From Phoma sp. XZ068 (Eukaryota > Ascomycota > Dothideomycetes > Pleosporales > Didymellaceae), in contig RBKR01000013.1 of assembly GCA_004835665.1 (NCBI GenBank), forward strand, positions 868,001-932,000: a stretch of 64,000 nucleotides of DNA, in the 5' to 3' direction. The first letter of the stretch is position 1, and every line of letters starts with the position of its first letter. The position numbers and the translations under genes are program-made. The notes below the pieces were generated by a model. It searched no databases, was not told the DNA's origin, and saw only the letters and a program-made list of their open reading frames with translations. Shown here piece after piece: positions 21,122 through 33,500 of the stretch.

Positions 21122-22145
21122 ATGGCTCCTGGAAAGTGGGGTACGTCATACTCTCATTTTGTGCGCCCTGGATTATGACTGCGCCTGGCCTTCGCAAACA
21201 CCACGGCTGACCAGCTCGACCACAGATGATGAGGAGTCTGGCTCCGACTCTGGCTCCCCCGCCCCTATCATTGCCCGCCGTGGCAAGTTCGACGATGAGG
21301 AAGAAGACGATGTGCGTTCCTGCCCCGCGCATGCACAACTTTTGCCCCGCCATTCATAAAAGAAAATATACTGACACCCATCTCAGGTCCTAGACTCCTG
21401 GGACGCCGCCGAAGACTCCGAGGTCGAGCGCGAGAAGGCGAAGAAGGCCGCCGAGGCTAAGGCAAAGGCTGATGCCGAAGCAAAGGCAAACCACAAGAGC
21501 AAGGCTCAGCGCATCGAGGAGCACAGGCAAGCGGCTCTACGCCGACGACAGATGGAGGAGGACTACGAGTCGGAGGAAGAGACCGAGGAGGAGCGTCGCC
21601 TGAGGCTTCGACACGCCGAGCAGGAAGGCTCACGCGCCCAGGCCGAGGAGCTCTTCGGTGAACTCAGCGTCGGCAAGTCCAAGACTGCAAAGGCTGTCAC
21701 CGTCGCCGACGACAGCGACCCTACCAAGTCTGTCGACCTCAGCGCTCTCTCCATCTTCAACCCCAACACGAAGGACCAGTTCACCAAGCTGCGCGAGACC
21801 CTCACACCACTTCTCGCCAACAACGCTAAGAAGGGACAATACTCGCTGTTCCTGCAGGAGTTCTGCAAGGGCATCGCGAGAGACCTGCCTAGCGACCAGA
21901 TCAAGAAGATCGCCTCTGGTCTGACCACATTGAGCAACGAGAAGATGAAGGAGGAGAAGGCTGCTGAGAAGGGTGGAAAGAAGACCAAGGCTGCGAAGAC
22001 CAAGACAAGCTTGAACGCTTCCAGGGATGTTGGCCGCGGTGCTGATACAGCAGCGTACGACAACGAAGACTTTGGCGAGTAAGTACAGACGCGTCCAAGA
22101 CGGATGTTCTCATACTAACGACTCTGTAGTGACGACTTCATGTGA
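21122..22145 (+). CDS. HCR1: Translation initiation factor eIF3 subunit j
   Basis: The four-exon model is 21122-21140, 21226-21311, 21387-22078 and 22130-22145, 270 aa. The first and last exons are tiny (19 and 16 nt). Joined, the N-terminus reads MAPGKWGDDEESGSD and the C-terminus DFGDDDFM, the hallmark ends of eIF3j. The middle has acidic WDAAEDSEVE, a Lys/Ala/Glu helix, and the core FNPNTKDQFTKLRETLTPLL followed by YSLFLQEFCKGIARDLPSDQ. By family knowledge eIF3j/Hcr1 binds the 40S decoding region, promotes eIF3 association and aids termination and recycling. The second intron uses a GTGCGT donor. Another eIF3 subunit (eIF3b) lies about 13 kb downstream. Confidence 0.93.
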
Positions 22146-23420
22146 GACGACTTTTCCTTTAAAGCTGAGACACTATTCTCTGCTACTCCTCTTCCCGCAC
22201 CAAATGCAACAGCCGGGCAGTCACCGAGTCCGCTTCCACGCGCCTCCCCTGGCTGTAGCCGTCTGATAGCCGCTTCGCGATTTTCATCTCTGCTTCGTTG
22301 GCTTTTCTAGGGTGGAGATGACATAGTTTGCATGCATAGCGTAAGATGGAATACGGAATGATTGGCAGAATACAATAGACGTTGCTGATGAATACACACA
22401 TATCACGATTCTACAACTTTTTTTTCAGCCTCACACTTCATATCTTGGTATTCTGAGGTTTCATACGCCCAAGACAAATCGGGCGCGAACTTCCCGTGAG
22501 TATTTTTGGGTGGCTCAGCAAAATTATAGCTTCATGTGACGATGACGCCAAGTGGTGTAGCGAGCCGTCAGGTACACCCTATAGGCTTGTTCTTCACAAA
22601 GGCTAGCTATTCTTGTCCTTCAGCTATGGCTGCTCTTACGCACGATGTTGTCACTGTAGGGCTGAAGTGATGTCGAGAACGCTGTGGAAGGCAAGAACTG
22701 GCGGTTTGCACCTTCTAAGGCTGACGTAGAAGCTCTAAGGAATAGCATAAGCCGCTGAAAGGGCTGGTGGCTTGCATTCGCGACAGTTACCCAGTGCAAA
22801 ACTTCAGCAAATCAGGGCGATACCGGCGTCGGGTCTTTTCTGTGGTCAAAGCTGATGCAACGCTGTGAGCAACCCATGTTCGTTTGTTTGTGAAGCACTT
22901 TGAGAATCAGTTGCTGGAGATTCTGGATTCTCGCGAAAGGAAGCAAGATGATTGGCGAGTTGACGTGGGTGGTTCTTTACCCCACACTTCAGAACGTTCC
23001 TGCCACGGATCGGAAGGATGCCGTAGCTGGCGTCTAGAACGAATGCGGCTTTATCGCAACCCTGTTCCCCACTCCATATCAAGCCTTCGAGCAAACGATG
23101 CAAGAGCTGGCATCCTTTCGCACAGACCAAACGACATTGCGCCAACGTCCCATCCGCCTCGCTCGAGCAAGGACTACTGCTACGTGCGCCGCGTTACTGA
23201 ATGGCGCACTAACACGTGCATGAGTTGCATCGCGTGCGTATCCGGGAAGCTCGTTGACACCCCGCTCCAATTAGTGCACTCAGCTTGAGGCTCCAGCTCG
23301 TGCATGGCAATCCTTCCAACTGCCATATAAGATCTCGTATCCAGAGCGCTGGAACCTCATCGCCGCTTGATCTGCACTTGCCCGTTGTAGGGTGACCCAC
23401 CGCTGCTCAATTCGCGCAAA
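22146..23420. other. Intergenic region upstream of the Zn2Cys6 regulator
   Basis: About 1.3 kb without a supportable gene. Open frames on both strands are short and lack family motifs. No tRNA or repeat was seen. Confidence 0.6.
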
Positions 23421-26006
23421 ATGCCTCGCCCCAAGAAGCCTGGTGTTGAACCGAAGAAGCGATCGCGCAACGGCTGTTGGCAAGTCATTGCACATCCTGT
23501 TATACTCGCTCACACTAACCACTTACGTAGGCCGTGTAAAGCGCGTAAAGTCAAATGGTGAATATTACTTATTCGATGTGTGATACAATCAGTAATGACC
23601 GTTGTACAGTGGAGAAGAGAAGCCAAACTGTTTGAACTGTGAACGTCAAGGCGAGCCATGCGACTACAGTATCAGACTCAACTGGGGTGGACGAACGAAA
23701 CGGGACCCAGTAAACTCGGGTTCCGCAGAATCTAGTACGGGATCTGGCAGCCCTTACATGTCAATGTTCTCGTTTGGGGATGAGACACCGCAATGGTTTC
23801 CTCCAACCCCAGAAGCATCAGCACTTCCGGACACGGCACATCGGCATACACGTTCGTTGTCAAGGAACTCGCCTCCTCGATCAAGACCCTCTGCAGTCGA
23901 TCCTGAGTTATCCAGACTAAGTCAGTCGGGTCCACATCATTTTGGAAGCAGTCCTGGACATCAGCAAGGTCACTTCTTCCAGAATGTAACCGGACTACCC
24001 TCGTCAGCACCCTTCCATCAAAGCCAATTCCAGACAGAGCTCGACTTTTCAACACCAACAGGCCCTACCTTTGACAGCTTCGCATACAGCAATGTAGGCT
24101 TCGCTACTGGCAATTCAGAAGCACCACTTTCTCCGCCATCGATGCCTCCACCTAGAGGGTCAACTGACTCGACGTACAAGCGCCACAAGTCAAGTCATTC
24201 AGTCGACTCACCTGCCACAACCCTGTCGGATGCATACTCTCCAAACACAGGTCCGCCTACACCCTATAATCCCTTTGCTACGATGCCGTTGACCCCGAAT
24301 TCCTCAGTAGGTTCTGAAGACCCAACATTACGTTCTTCAACGAGCCATCAGCCCCTGGCATATCCTCCTCCAGACCTACGCCGCTTGTCAGTACAGTCTT
24401 TGGTGAACAGTACACATGACAGCAACTTGCAAGAGTACAATTCGGACGGTGAACCAAGGCGCAGATATCCAGTTATGGACTCTGTCTCGACTATCTATGG
24501 TTATGATATGGGTCTTCCAGACTTCGATACACCCAGAAATAAGGACCACGCTGCAATAGCCATCTTCAGCCCACCCATTGGCACCGTGGACTTGAACGCC
24601 GATTTTCCTTTTGCAGAGACAGAACCTCGCACAAGAGATATGGCTTTCGGCAAAGGTGGTTACTATGCTAAACCAGTCCAAATACGGATACCAAAGTCAC
24701 TAGAGCCACTTCCTCCAATGCTCATGGAGAACAAGATGAATCTTCTCTACTTCCACCACTTCATCAACCACACAGCACGCATCCTTGTACCTCACGACTG
24801 CGAGAATAACCCCTTTCGCCTTATTCTACCAGAGAGTAAGCATGGAACTAGACAACTAATACGCGCTATCGCTGACTTCCACAGTGGCTGTACGCGATGA
24901 AAATATCATGAACCTCTTACTCGCCTACAGCGCTTCACACCGTGCCCGCATGCTCAATCAGCCTGAGCCTTCCAACCGCATTGCTGTCTGGGTACAAGAT
25001 GTATTTCCCAAACTGCGTCAATCACTAACAGAAAACCCCAACCACATTTCAAATAGCACCCTAGCCGCTGTGATCATGATGGCAAGCCTTGAGATCATCG
25101 CCTCAAACACATTCGAAGTCCCCATCTCCTGGCAAAGCCACCTACAAATGGCCCGGCAAATGGTTATGTCGCGAGGCGGTCCGCAAGGCATAGACCGACA
25201 AGACCGCGTCGCCTACTTCCTATCTCGCTGGTTTGCCTACCTCGACGTCCTGGGATCCCTTAGCGGCAACAAAACCGACACGCCGCTGGGCTCCTTCTAC
25301 TGGTCGTCCGAAAACGCCTCCGCAGACGAAGACTTTGAAATCGACTGTCTCATGGGCTTCACAAACCGCTGCGTCGGCAGTCTGGCACGCATCTCGGAAC
25401 TCGCCAAGCTGTGCGAACCGCTGCGCATCGATGAGGAAGGTAATATCAAGGACGACTGGCACCCGGACCCGGACATGTACGAGCAGGCGATGCATATCCG
25501 GCATGAGCTCGAAGAAGGCCTTTCAGACCGGTATATTCATAAGGGGTGTAACCATCGCCACGACTCCACGGCTGAATCGGAGACCGCGTGGGATGCCACG
25601 GAAATATACGCTACGAATGAGATGTTCCACTGGGGCGGGCTTGTGCATCTCTACCGCCGTGTTTTGGGCAAGCCGGCCACAGACCCTGAGGTGCAGAATG
25701 CGATCCGCGAGATTGTCGAGTTGTTGTACAAAGTGAGGCGAGGGAGTTCGGCAGAAGCGTGTCTGCTGTTCCCCATGTTTGTTGCCGGGTGCGATGCGCA
25801 GGACGAAGGGCAGAGGGAGAAGGTTATGGATCGACTGAGGGGTGTGGAGGGCTTCGGTATGACGCAGGTGAGTACTGAACGACCTTCTTCGGGACAAGAT
25901 ATGCTAATTGCGCGGATAGATTGACCGAGCGAGATGCCTCATGCAGCAGGTCTGGGAGACGGGGAAGCCGTGGGAGTCACTTGTTTCGGGCGAGTTCTTT
26001 GGGTGA
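23421..26006 (+). CDS. Zn2Cys6 transcription factor with Fungal_trans_2-like domain
   Basis: The five-exon model is 23421-23479, 23531-23557, 23610-24835, 24885-25867 and 25920-26006, 793 aa. The zinc cluster is assembled from three exons and fits CX2CX6CX6CX2CX6C exactly: NGCWPCKARKVKC, then GEEKPNCLNCERQGEPC. The first intron begins GCAAGT (a GC-AG intron). Only this donor lets the frame run into the 27-nt second exon carrying PCKARKVK. A Ser/Pro-rich linker of about 350 residues follows. The regulatory domain starts near residue 410 (LLYFHHFINHTARILVPHD, NLLLAYSASHRARML, AAVIMMASLEIIAS). The final exon adds IDRARCLMQQVWETGKPWES. By family knowledge it is a nuclear regulator binding CGG half sites; the targets are unknown. 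It is convergent with HIS1. Confidence 0.88.
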
Positions 26007-26209
26007 GCCTCAAGGGCTGTTTGCACTCTTGCGCGCCGTGCGATCTACGGTTTCTTTCATGTATATCACTTCTGTAAAAGTTGAATACCCCAAGATAGAC
26101 TACTCTTTGCAGCGCTTCCGACAGGTAGCCAATCTATATGATAATATATACCCTTCATAATACGCCATCCTGTGTCTGCACTTCACCCCGTCCTATACTG
26201 CAGACTCGT

Positions 26210-27426
26210 CTAATCGTGGGTTCTCGAGTTCTCAATCTTGGTGACCAAGATGTCGCAAGCGCCAGCCTCGGTCAGCTTGTCCATAACAATAGCAATCTGC
26301 TTCCTCTGCACCATGACGGAGATGGCGACCCAGCCGCTTTCCTCCAGCGACGTGACGGTTGGCGCGCGGTTTCCGGGCGTGATGACCTTTGCGATGTCGA
26401 GCTTGGAGCGCTCGATGTTGTACTGGCAGAGGACGTACTTTTGCGCGGCTACACACGTCAGTCCCACACGAATACCACGGGGTGAAAACGAGGAGAGAAC
26501 TTACTGATAACACCCTTTATCCTGGCTGTGATCAATTCGACAAGCTTGGGGTCTGAGGGGTGCTTCGACTTGATGAGGATAGCGCTGGATGACACGACTG
26601 TGGAAATGGCCTTCAAGCCCGCAGCCCGCATCGTCTCGCCGGACTCGACAAGATCGACGATTCCATCTGCGACGCCGAGCGCACATGCAGCCTCGACACT
26701 GCCGCCAACATACTTGATGTTCGTCTTGAGCTTCGCGTCCTTTGCGTCGCCGTTGGTCTCGCCGCTCTGCTCAGCCTCCAGCCTCCTGAAGTACTGCTCC
26801 GCAAGGTTTGTGAACGAAGTGACGACGTTCTTGCCGATAAGGTCTTCAGGCTTGGCCAGGTCGCCCTTCTGCGGTACTTGGACCTGGAGACTGCACTTTC
26901 CAAAGTCGAGGTCTAGGACTTCGACGACGCCGGTTGTAGCTGTGGGAGGGACGGCGCATTCGTGTTCTTCGACTTGGTCGCGGCCGGTGATTCCGAGGTC
27001 GACGCGGCCTTCGCCGACGAATGTGGGGATGTCGGCGGCGGGCAGGAAGACGAGCGCGAGAGGGAGGTTCTTAACCAGCGCGATGTCGAGGCGCGAGTGG
27101 CGGTGGAATTGGATGTCTGAGCCGTGGAGGAGGTCGAGGCAGACCTGGTGGAGGCGGCCCTCTGTAGTTGTTGTCAGATATTGCGAACGATGACGAGTGA
27201 ATTGACTTACTCTTGGGTACCGCGAAGAGCAACCGGTCGTTCAAGCTGTTGCCCAATGTGTCAGTCATGAATGGCAAGCTTCGACTGCCCTGGCGCGCTC
27301 TTTGCATAATGTATTCCATCTCGTTCGCGCCATTGGCTTCATTTGCGTGAGGCATCTTGCAGACGTCGATGGACAAAAACAAAAGAGGAAGCGGGGCACA
27401 AGTACATACGAGTTGACGAGATCCAT
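26210..27426 (-). CDS. HIS1: ATP phosphoribosyltransferase (histidine step 1)
   Basis: The four-exon model is 27426-27410, 27245-27211, 27161-26505 and 26448-26210, 315 aa. Exons 1 and 2 are only 17 and 35 nt, and intron 1 is 164 bp, longer than most here. Joined, the start reads MDLVNSLNDRLLFAVPKKGR, the family N-terminus. The catalytic HisG domain shows FVGEGRVDLGITGRDQVEE and the PRPP-binding ALGVADGIVDLVESGETM. The last exon carries the C-terminal regulatory domain (APTVTSLEESGWVAISVMV) where histidine feedback acts in long-form enzymes. The enzyme condenses ATP with PRPP in the first committed step of histidine synthesis. A perfect Gcn4/CPC1-type site (27685-27691) lies about 260 bp upstream of the start, in keeping with general amino-acid control. 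Confidence 0.94.
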
Positions 27427-27684
27427 GTTGCTTATACTTAGCACGCAATTCACGGTATGGAGTATTGCAAACAGCGGTGCGACGGAGGGTGCTAGACTGG
27501 AGTCTTTTGCGCGCTGGCTGAGACCGAGTGCCCACGTAGGAAGGTCTAATTGGATGATGCTTGGTCTGGCGGAGAACGGAGATATGCGCGTGCTGCAGGT
27601 GTATGTGGGTGTAAGTGGGTGGATGTGTCTTTTAGTAGTGTACAACTTTTGCGATGACTGCCGTCTTGCCTATCGCGCCCGCAG

Positions 27685-27691
27685 TGAGTCA
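27685..27691. promoter_or_regulatory. Gcn4/CPC1-type bZIP site TGAGTCA before HIS1
   Basis: A perfect TGASTCA heptamer lies about 260 bp upstream of the HIS1 start. Histidine genes are classical targets of Gcn4/CPC1/CpcA, so the location makes function plausible. Binding is inferred. Confidence 0.6.
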
Positions 27692-28077
27692 AGAGGGGTT
27701 GGATTTCGGCACGTGGAACGATTCAGTGGTCACTGGATGCTAGCAGGAACTAGTCTACGGTATGCGATATTTACTAGAGCAGCTACTCTCTCAGGATCAT
27801 CATGGGAATTTCATCTAACAAAGAATTGCTGAGGGGAGCTCCGAAATACGGCTTCGTTTTTTGGTGGATGACGTCCAATCACCAATCGATAGCGGGCGCA
27901 TGCAGACTTCGCTTAGCATGCCCCTCCACCAAGAACGTGGGGCCGCTGATTGTCCCTCAACACCAAGCCCAGGAACGGGCTTGAAGAACGATCTCCAGAT
28001 CACAAAAGTGCACTGATCTTGGCTTTTCCCCCAATTGTGATTTTCCTTGGTTGCCACGTAGATAGAGCAACCTATAT

Positions 28078-28111
28078 GTTGTACGCAATTGCGCGCAATT
28101 GCGGGTACAAC
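28078..28111. repeat. Palindrome with 20-bp perfect core and nested arms
   Basis: The core at 28084-28103, CGCAATTGCGCGCAATTGCG, is identical to its reverse complement. It is flanked by GTTGTAC on the left and GTACAAC on the right, also complementary but offset by one base. It could extrude a hairpin or bind a dimeric protein. Confidence 0.85.
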
Positions 28112-28397
28112 TTTTGTAGTACTTCGCAAACGACGTACCTACAGCCACGGCAGCATTCTCACTCTACAAGGAGTACGAGGTGAATTCACCACATTGCACA
28201 CTTGTCAATTATGCTCAGGCCATAGCTTGGCTGTCACTCTACTCTGATCAAAAGTACAAAGAGGAGATGAAGATCTCAATTGGGTAAGCCGTGTCCATAC
28301 ACGTGAGGTAGTTCTACTTGAGCGAGTATATTAGGCTCGCTATATGCACAAGTCGTATCATACAATGATCGTACATCTTACAGGAAAGCCCGATCTT

Positions 28398-29393
28398 CTA
28401 CAATGCCTTCTCGGCCTCATCAATAAGGCTCTCGACTTGGAATGTTGCATCACCAGCCGTGAACTTCTTGAGGAGCTCTCCTCTCACCCTGTTTTCCTCA
28501 CTCTGCACGTAGAACTTCTGCATGCACATGACCAGCCACCTCGCCTCATCCACGCTGATACCCCTGTTCTCGATCACAAGTCCTTGGCCAAGGACCAGGT
28601 TGTGGCTGTCTGCCAGCTCTTGGTGGAATGTGATGGTTGTGTGCGAGCTGGCAAATTCACCCCGTAGCTTGAACTCAGCCAGGGAGGTGAAGAGTAGTGT
28701 TGTTGTGTCCTTGTGCGGATGGGCGAACTGGAGGTAGTGTAGCTCTGCGGCTTGCTGTGTTTGGCCGGTGGCTTGCTCGCCTTCTTGCTGCTCTACCGGA
28801 ATTTCTCTTGGCACAGGTAGCACGAACGCAGGGTGCTGTTTCGCGGTCTGAAGCAGCGAAGAAAACGTGTTTGCAGGGACGGCAAAGTGTATGCTTTGTG
28901 GGTTTGAAGCGTGGCGTAGTCTCCAAAGCGTCTCAACCTCTTTGTTAGGGAGGGCGCTGACTTTGGAGACATCGAGGAAGGAGTCGAGCGTCTTGACGCC
29001 TGGCGGGGGAGCATTAGGGTCTCGTGGCTTCGGAGGAGGAGGTGGTGATGGCCACGGCGATGAAGTGGATGCAGACGGCGACGAAGTCGAGGACGAAGGC
29101 GAAGGCGAAGGCGGCGGTGTCAAAGGTCCAGTCGCGCCCGGAACAACAGCAGCCTTTCTCAATTCCTCGATTTTTTCTTTATGCTTCTCCTTCAACTCGG
29201 CGATGTCCTTTACTCCCTCCTTCTGTGCCTTGGACGCGAGCTTGTCCTTGTACTTGGACAATATCCTCTCTTCGGTGCCGTGAGTCGCAAGGAAGCGCAC
29301 ATCCTGAACCTGAGCCCAGCGGCGTTGACAGAATCGGGGATTCGACAGAGGCTGACGGAACGCGTTCCGCAGGGCTGGTATACGAAATGCCAT
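28398..29393 (-). CDS. ATP11: Mitochondrial F1-ATPase assembly chaperone Atp11
   Basis: A single-exon gene, 331 aa from the ATG at 29393. That start is chosen because MAFRIPALRNAFRQPLS with following RRW is Arg-rich and amphipathic like a mitochondrial presequence. The open frame upstream of it is non-descript. The mature part has a helix (DIAELKEKHKEKIEELRK), a Pro/Ser-rich linker encoded by a biased stretch (29020-29150), and the Atp11 domain: PPGVKTLDSFLDVSKVSAL, IHFAVPANTFSSLLQ, FVLPVPRE, LLFTSLAEFKLRGEFA. By family knowledge Atp11 binds free F1 beta subunits in the matrix before hexamer assembly. The linker of about 45 residues is longer than usual. I see no sign of frame damage. Confidence 0.92.
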   Translation of the reverse strand: MAFRIPALRNAFRQPLSNPRFCQRRWAQVQDVRFLATHGTEERILSKYKDKLASKAQKEGVKDIAELKEKHKEKIEELRKAAVVPGATGPLTPPPSPSPSSSTSSPSASTSSPWPSPPPPPKPRDPNAPPPGVKTLDSFLDVSKVSALPNKEVETLWRLRHASNPQSIHFAVPANTFSSLLQTAKQHPAFVLPVPREIPVEQQEGEQATGQTQQAAELHYLQFAHPHKDTTTLLFTSLAEFKLRGEFASSHTTITFHQELADSHNLVLGQGLVIENRGISVDEARWLVMCMQKFYVQSEENRVRGELLKKFTAGDATFQVESLIDEAEKAL

Positions 29394-30530
29394 TGCTGCT
29401 GATGATGTCGTTTGTCGACGGCGGAGCTTGAAACCGCATCTCGAAAAGCTACCGCCGCCGATGCCCGTGAACTCCCATTGGCTGGTCAAATGCAGGGACC
29501 GGTAAGATGATCACTGCCCGTTCAAGCCCACGGCATTGAACCGAATCATCCTCCGGAGATGAACCACCACTCAACAGAACGGGAATGAATCGTTGTTGCT
29601 AATTGCAAATGATGCAGAGATCAGAGATTGCCTGGTGCTCCAGCCCATATTTTGTGGGATGAAGTCAGTCCAGCTTGAACATGGTTACTAATTTTAGCTG
29701 CCCATTTGGAAGCTGGTTCAAATCCCGTTATCTGTTGGCTCGACTGGAAGAAGGCTCGGAACTGGTACCTGAATTCCATTCCACTGGGTGCTTGTTTGCA
29801 TGTGTCGGGCGTCTAAACAGCCGTGGTCGTCAGGTCGTCAGGTCGTCATGTGGCTCGGAGCTTGAAATAGGCAAGCACTTGGGTCAAGGGACACATTGCC
29901 GGGTGACGCAGCTACGAGGCATGCAAGCAAGCAATACTTCTGCCTGTTCGAGCGCGTCAAGGTCGGCGAGGCATGAGGTGTATGTTGTGGCTTGGGGAGC
30001 AGGCACCGGCCATGCGTCTGACGTGCGTGTGATGGACCGGTGCTTTGTCCCATGTCTCACCTCCCAGCGTTCCTGCGTGACAGGCTGTAGCGTGGTCTGG
30101 TCCCGCGCTGCGCCTGCCTTCAGGAGCAACACGCACAAAGACGCTATCGAGGGCAACTCGACGTCAGGCTGAGCGTCTGTGAACATGACCGAGTAGCGCG
30201 CTTCGTGCTCTGACTATGCATGCATCATCACCGTATAGCGTTAACAGCAACATCTGAGCTCCCAAACCCCGCGCAACGCCCGCAACCTAAGTTTGCGACG
30301 TCCCCTCCATAACCGATCCGCGCGCCGGGCAACCCCATATTAATTAAGCGTACAATCCTGGGCCTCGATTGATACCCGACTCTCGAGAAGCTCCGTCTCC
30401 CTTTCGCAGGCCAGGCATGCTGCTTCGTCTGTCTACCTCTACCTGCGCGCCGTGAGCACCGACCTGCGCCTCTACACCCAGCGCCCCAAGTCCACGCTGG
30501 CTGCACGCTGTTCCTCGGACCCTCGAGACC
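29394..30530. other. Divergent intergenic region between ATP11 and the ArfGAP gene
   Basis: 1.1 kb serving two divergent genes. It contains a GGTTCAAATCC string (about 29715) that resembles a tRNA B box but has no tRNA fold. Open frames overlap on both strands without family motifs. No gene is called. Confidence 0.6.
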
Positions 30531-33500
30531 ATGGGCCAGGTTGCCAGCAGAGCAGGCGAGGGCGAGTCGCTGTACCTGCGCGACCAGACTCGATGTGGGC
30601 ATGACCCTGACCGACCCGCTCGTGAATGCGCTGCTAACACACCCCAGTCTCAGTCGCCGCCTGTAACATCACCAACGCACGCGGTCGCACGCTGCTGAAC
30701 ATCACGCCGAATGCCTTTCCCGCCACGAGATACAGCCCGAAGAGAGAGCCCGGGGACGAGAGTGTGATAGAGTACATCCAGGTATGAGCTTCCCAAGCTT
30801 CTGCGCGACCTGCAACGCTAAGCATTGTGTAGGATCCAGATGCACCACCCAACAGCGACGCACCGCCGGCCTTCCTTATTCGCCTACCAAACGACGAGGA
30901 GCTTACGTTCAACTTCACATTCATACTCCGTCAGCAACTAGCGGTGCCTTCGAGTTACCATGCGAGCAGCGCGCCAACCGCGGTTGCGCCGACCGGACTG
31001 ATCAATACATTTATTAATGGCTTGACGTTTGTATTCGCGTCAAGTTCCAGGGAACTTGACAATCTGGTCACACGGGAGTTTCATGCCAACCCTAACCTCC
31101 ACAAGAATCCGCAGGTCGAACTTGTCGGGGATTACGCTACCGGCGGAAGCTCCTCAGTTTCGTTTCAGTGGGCTTGGAAGTTTACTCCTCCCAAGACAAA
31201 CGAGTCCCGCGGTGGAGGTTGGCGCACCACTTGCAGTGTTCGTATCTAGACTCTCTCCATTCCCGATACCAACTAACATCATGAAGTTTGTCGAATACGA
31301 TCAGCGAGCGCACAGGTTGGAGACCTTGGCCAACTTTGCGTTCTGGGTACAAAGTATGTCTTTCTCTTCTGCTATTCGAATATAGAAAGCTGACCTAGTT
31401 AGATACCGCAAAGGCCCTCCAGAGCCCCAAAACCACATCGCCGCGACTAGAGCTTGGTCTGCCTCCAAGACTGCGTGTACCCTCGGCGCAATCGATAGAC
31501 TCCCGAGTCAGCGACTCAGCAGATGAGAACCGCGAATGGGACAACATACCTCCCCGGTCTCCGATCTTCGAGGCAATACCTGAGAATGGACTGAGCCTGG
31601 TACCAACACAGGCCACGGCCCTTACAAGCGCCTCAGTCAAGGTTGATGTTTTGCGGCCCGGAGAAGACCTTAGTCAAACGGACGACGGACCCTTGTTTCG
31701 AGCCACTATGAAGTCTCTGGAGCAGAAGACTGGAAACATGCGCATGCGGTGGAAGAAGGTTCTTAAACGAGCAGAGTCCGCAATGGAAGCGCAAGTGAAC
31801 TGCAACAACGCCATGTCGGACCTTATGGATGCCCTAAAGGAGGCCTCTTCTTCGAACGCAAATGCTGTGCAGCCTGCAATCGACCATTATTTCGACAAGA
31901 TCGCCAAAGATATCCTTGCATACGAACGATCAAATGCAACCAACATTCAAAAGCTCATCATCGATCCGATATACAAACTTTACAATGTTGATATCAAACA
32001 AGCAGAGACCAAGCGAAAAGACTTCGAGGAGGAGAGCAAAGACTACTACCAATACCTCGGGCGATATCTCGGTCAACGACAAGACTCTTTGAAAGAAAAG
32101 AAACGAGCAGAGACAGACTCGAAATACCAAGACAAGAGGCGGAAATTCGAGCTGAAGCGGTTCGACTACTCTTCATTCATGCAAGATTTGCACGGTGGAC
32201 GCAAAGACCAGGAGGTATTGTCTAATTTGACTAGATACGCCGACACACAAGCCAACAACTTCCTCTCGACCGCAAAAATAATCGAGACTATGCTTCCTCA
32301 ATTAGAGGCTCTAAGTCAGGAGGTCAGAGAAGCAGACAAAGAATTCCAGCTTCAGAGAACAGGACGAGAGGAGAAGAGGCGAGCATTAGAGAAGGACAAT
32401 AAGTCATTTGAAGCGCCTTCGACACAGCAACCTCCACCCACAGCCAATCCCAATGGTAGTGCACCAAGGGCTCCATCAAGCGCAGACGGAGAACTTCCTG
32501 GCCGTAAATCGAGCATAACCCCTGTTTTCCAGAGCACGATCAGCCCGCCTCCGCTCCCAACATCGGCAGGCAACCCCTTTGTAAGCTCTCCCCAGAGCCC
32601 TGAGGCTACCAAAGCGACGCTTGCGACTGTAACCCCACAAACGGACAAGTTCAAAGGCATCAGAGATCTAGAAGACCGAGCGTGTATAACCGAGCTTACG
32701 CCTGGTGCTCATCGCAAGCAAGGTTTGCTGTGGGCCTTGAGTAGGCCAGGCAGTCACGTTGATCCCAAGGGCTTGAACAAGCAGGCCTGGCACAAGTGAG
32801 TTTCATGACAAGTCCGTTGATACAATTCTAATGTCCACAGGTTCTGGATTGTGTTGGACCAAGGCAAGCTTTCTGAATACACGAACTGGAAGCAGAGTCT
32901 TGAACTACATATGGATCCGATCGACCTGCGTATGGCCTCGGTTCGCGAAGCACGCAACGCAGATCGCCGGTTTTGCTTCGAGGTCATCACTCCACAGTTT
33001 ACACGTGTTTATCAGGCAACAAATGAGGACGACCTTAGATCGTGGATATCTGCTGTCAATAACGCCTTACAGACCGCAGTGGAATCCGCAGGAAAGAACG
33101 ACCGTCCCTCAACTGATTCACTGCCTGGCCAGACTCGTCGAGATATTGCATCCGTCCTGACAGGCAAGAGTCCCTCCTTGTCCAGCAATCGCAACAACTA
33201 CAGCTCCAGAGCACCAGCTCGACACGCCACAGTTGGCGATAAACCTGGGTACAGACGCGAGGAGCCTGCAGGTGATGATGGCAAACTTCTTAGGCAGGTG
33301 CGAGAAGCCGATGCTGGTAACAGAGTATGTGCGGATTGCAGTTCAGAAAACAAGGCCGATTGGGTATCGATCAATCTTGGTATTGTAATCTGCATCGAGT
33401 GCAGTGGTATTCACCGTTCGCTGGGTACGCACATCACCAAGGTGCGATCCTTGACACTCGATGTGAACTCATTCACGCCCGATATCATCGACATACTTTT

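Larger units (their letters stand above)
27427..28397. other. HIS1 upstream region and ATP11 3' side
   Basis: Both flanking genes are on the minus strand, so this is the HIS1 promoter plus the 3' region of ATP11. It holds a TGAGTCA site (27685-27691) and a strong palindrome (28078-28111). No coding gene is supportable. Confidence 0.65.

Noticed and set aside
29700..29740. GGTTCAAATCC string suggesting a tRNA
   Set aside because: The five bases on either side do not form a T stem and no acceptor or D arm can be drawn.
32352..32660. 102-codon minus-strand open frame in the ArfGAP gene
   Set aside because: It lies opposite the Pro/Ser linker between BAR and PH domains and is explained by that composition.
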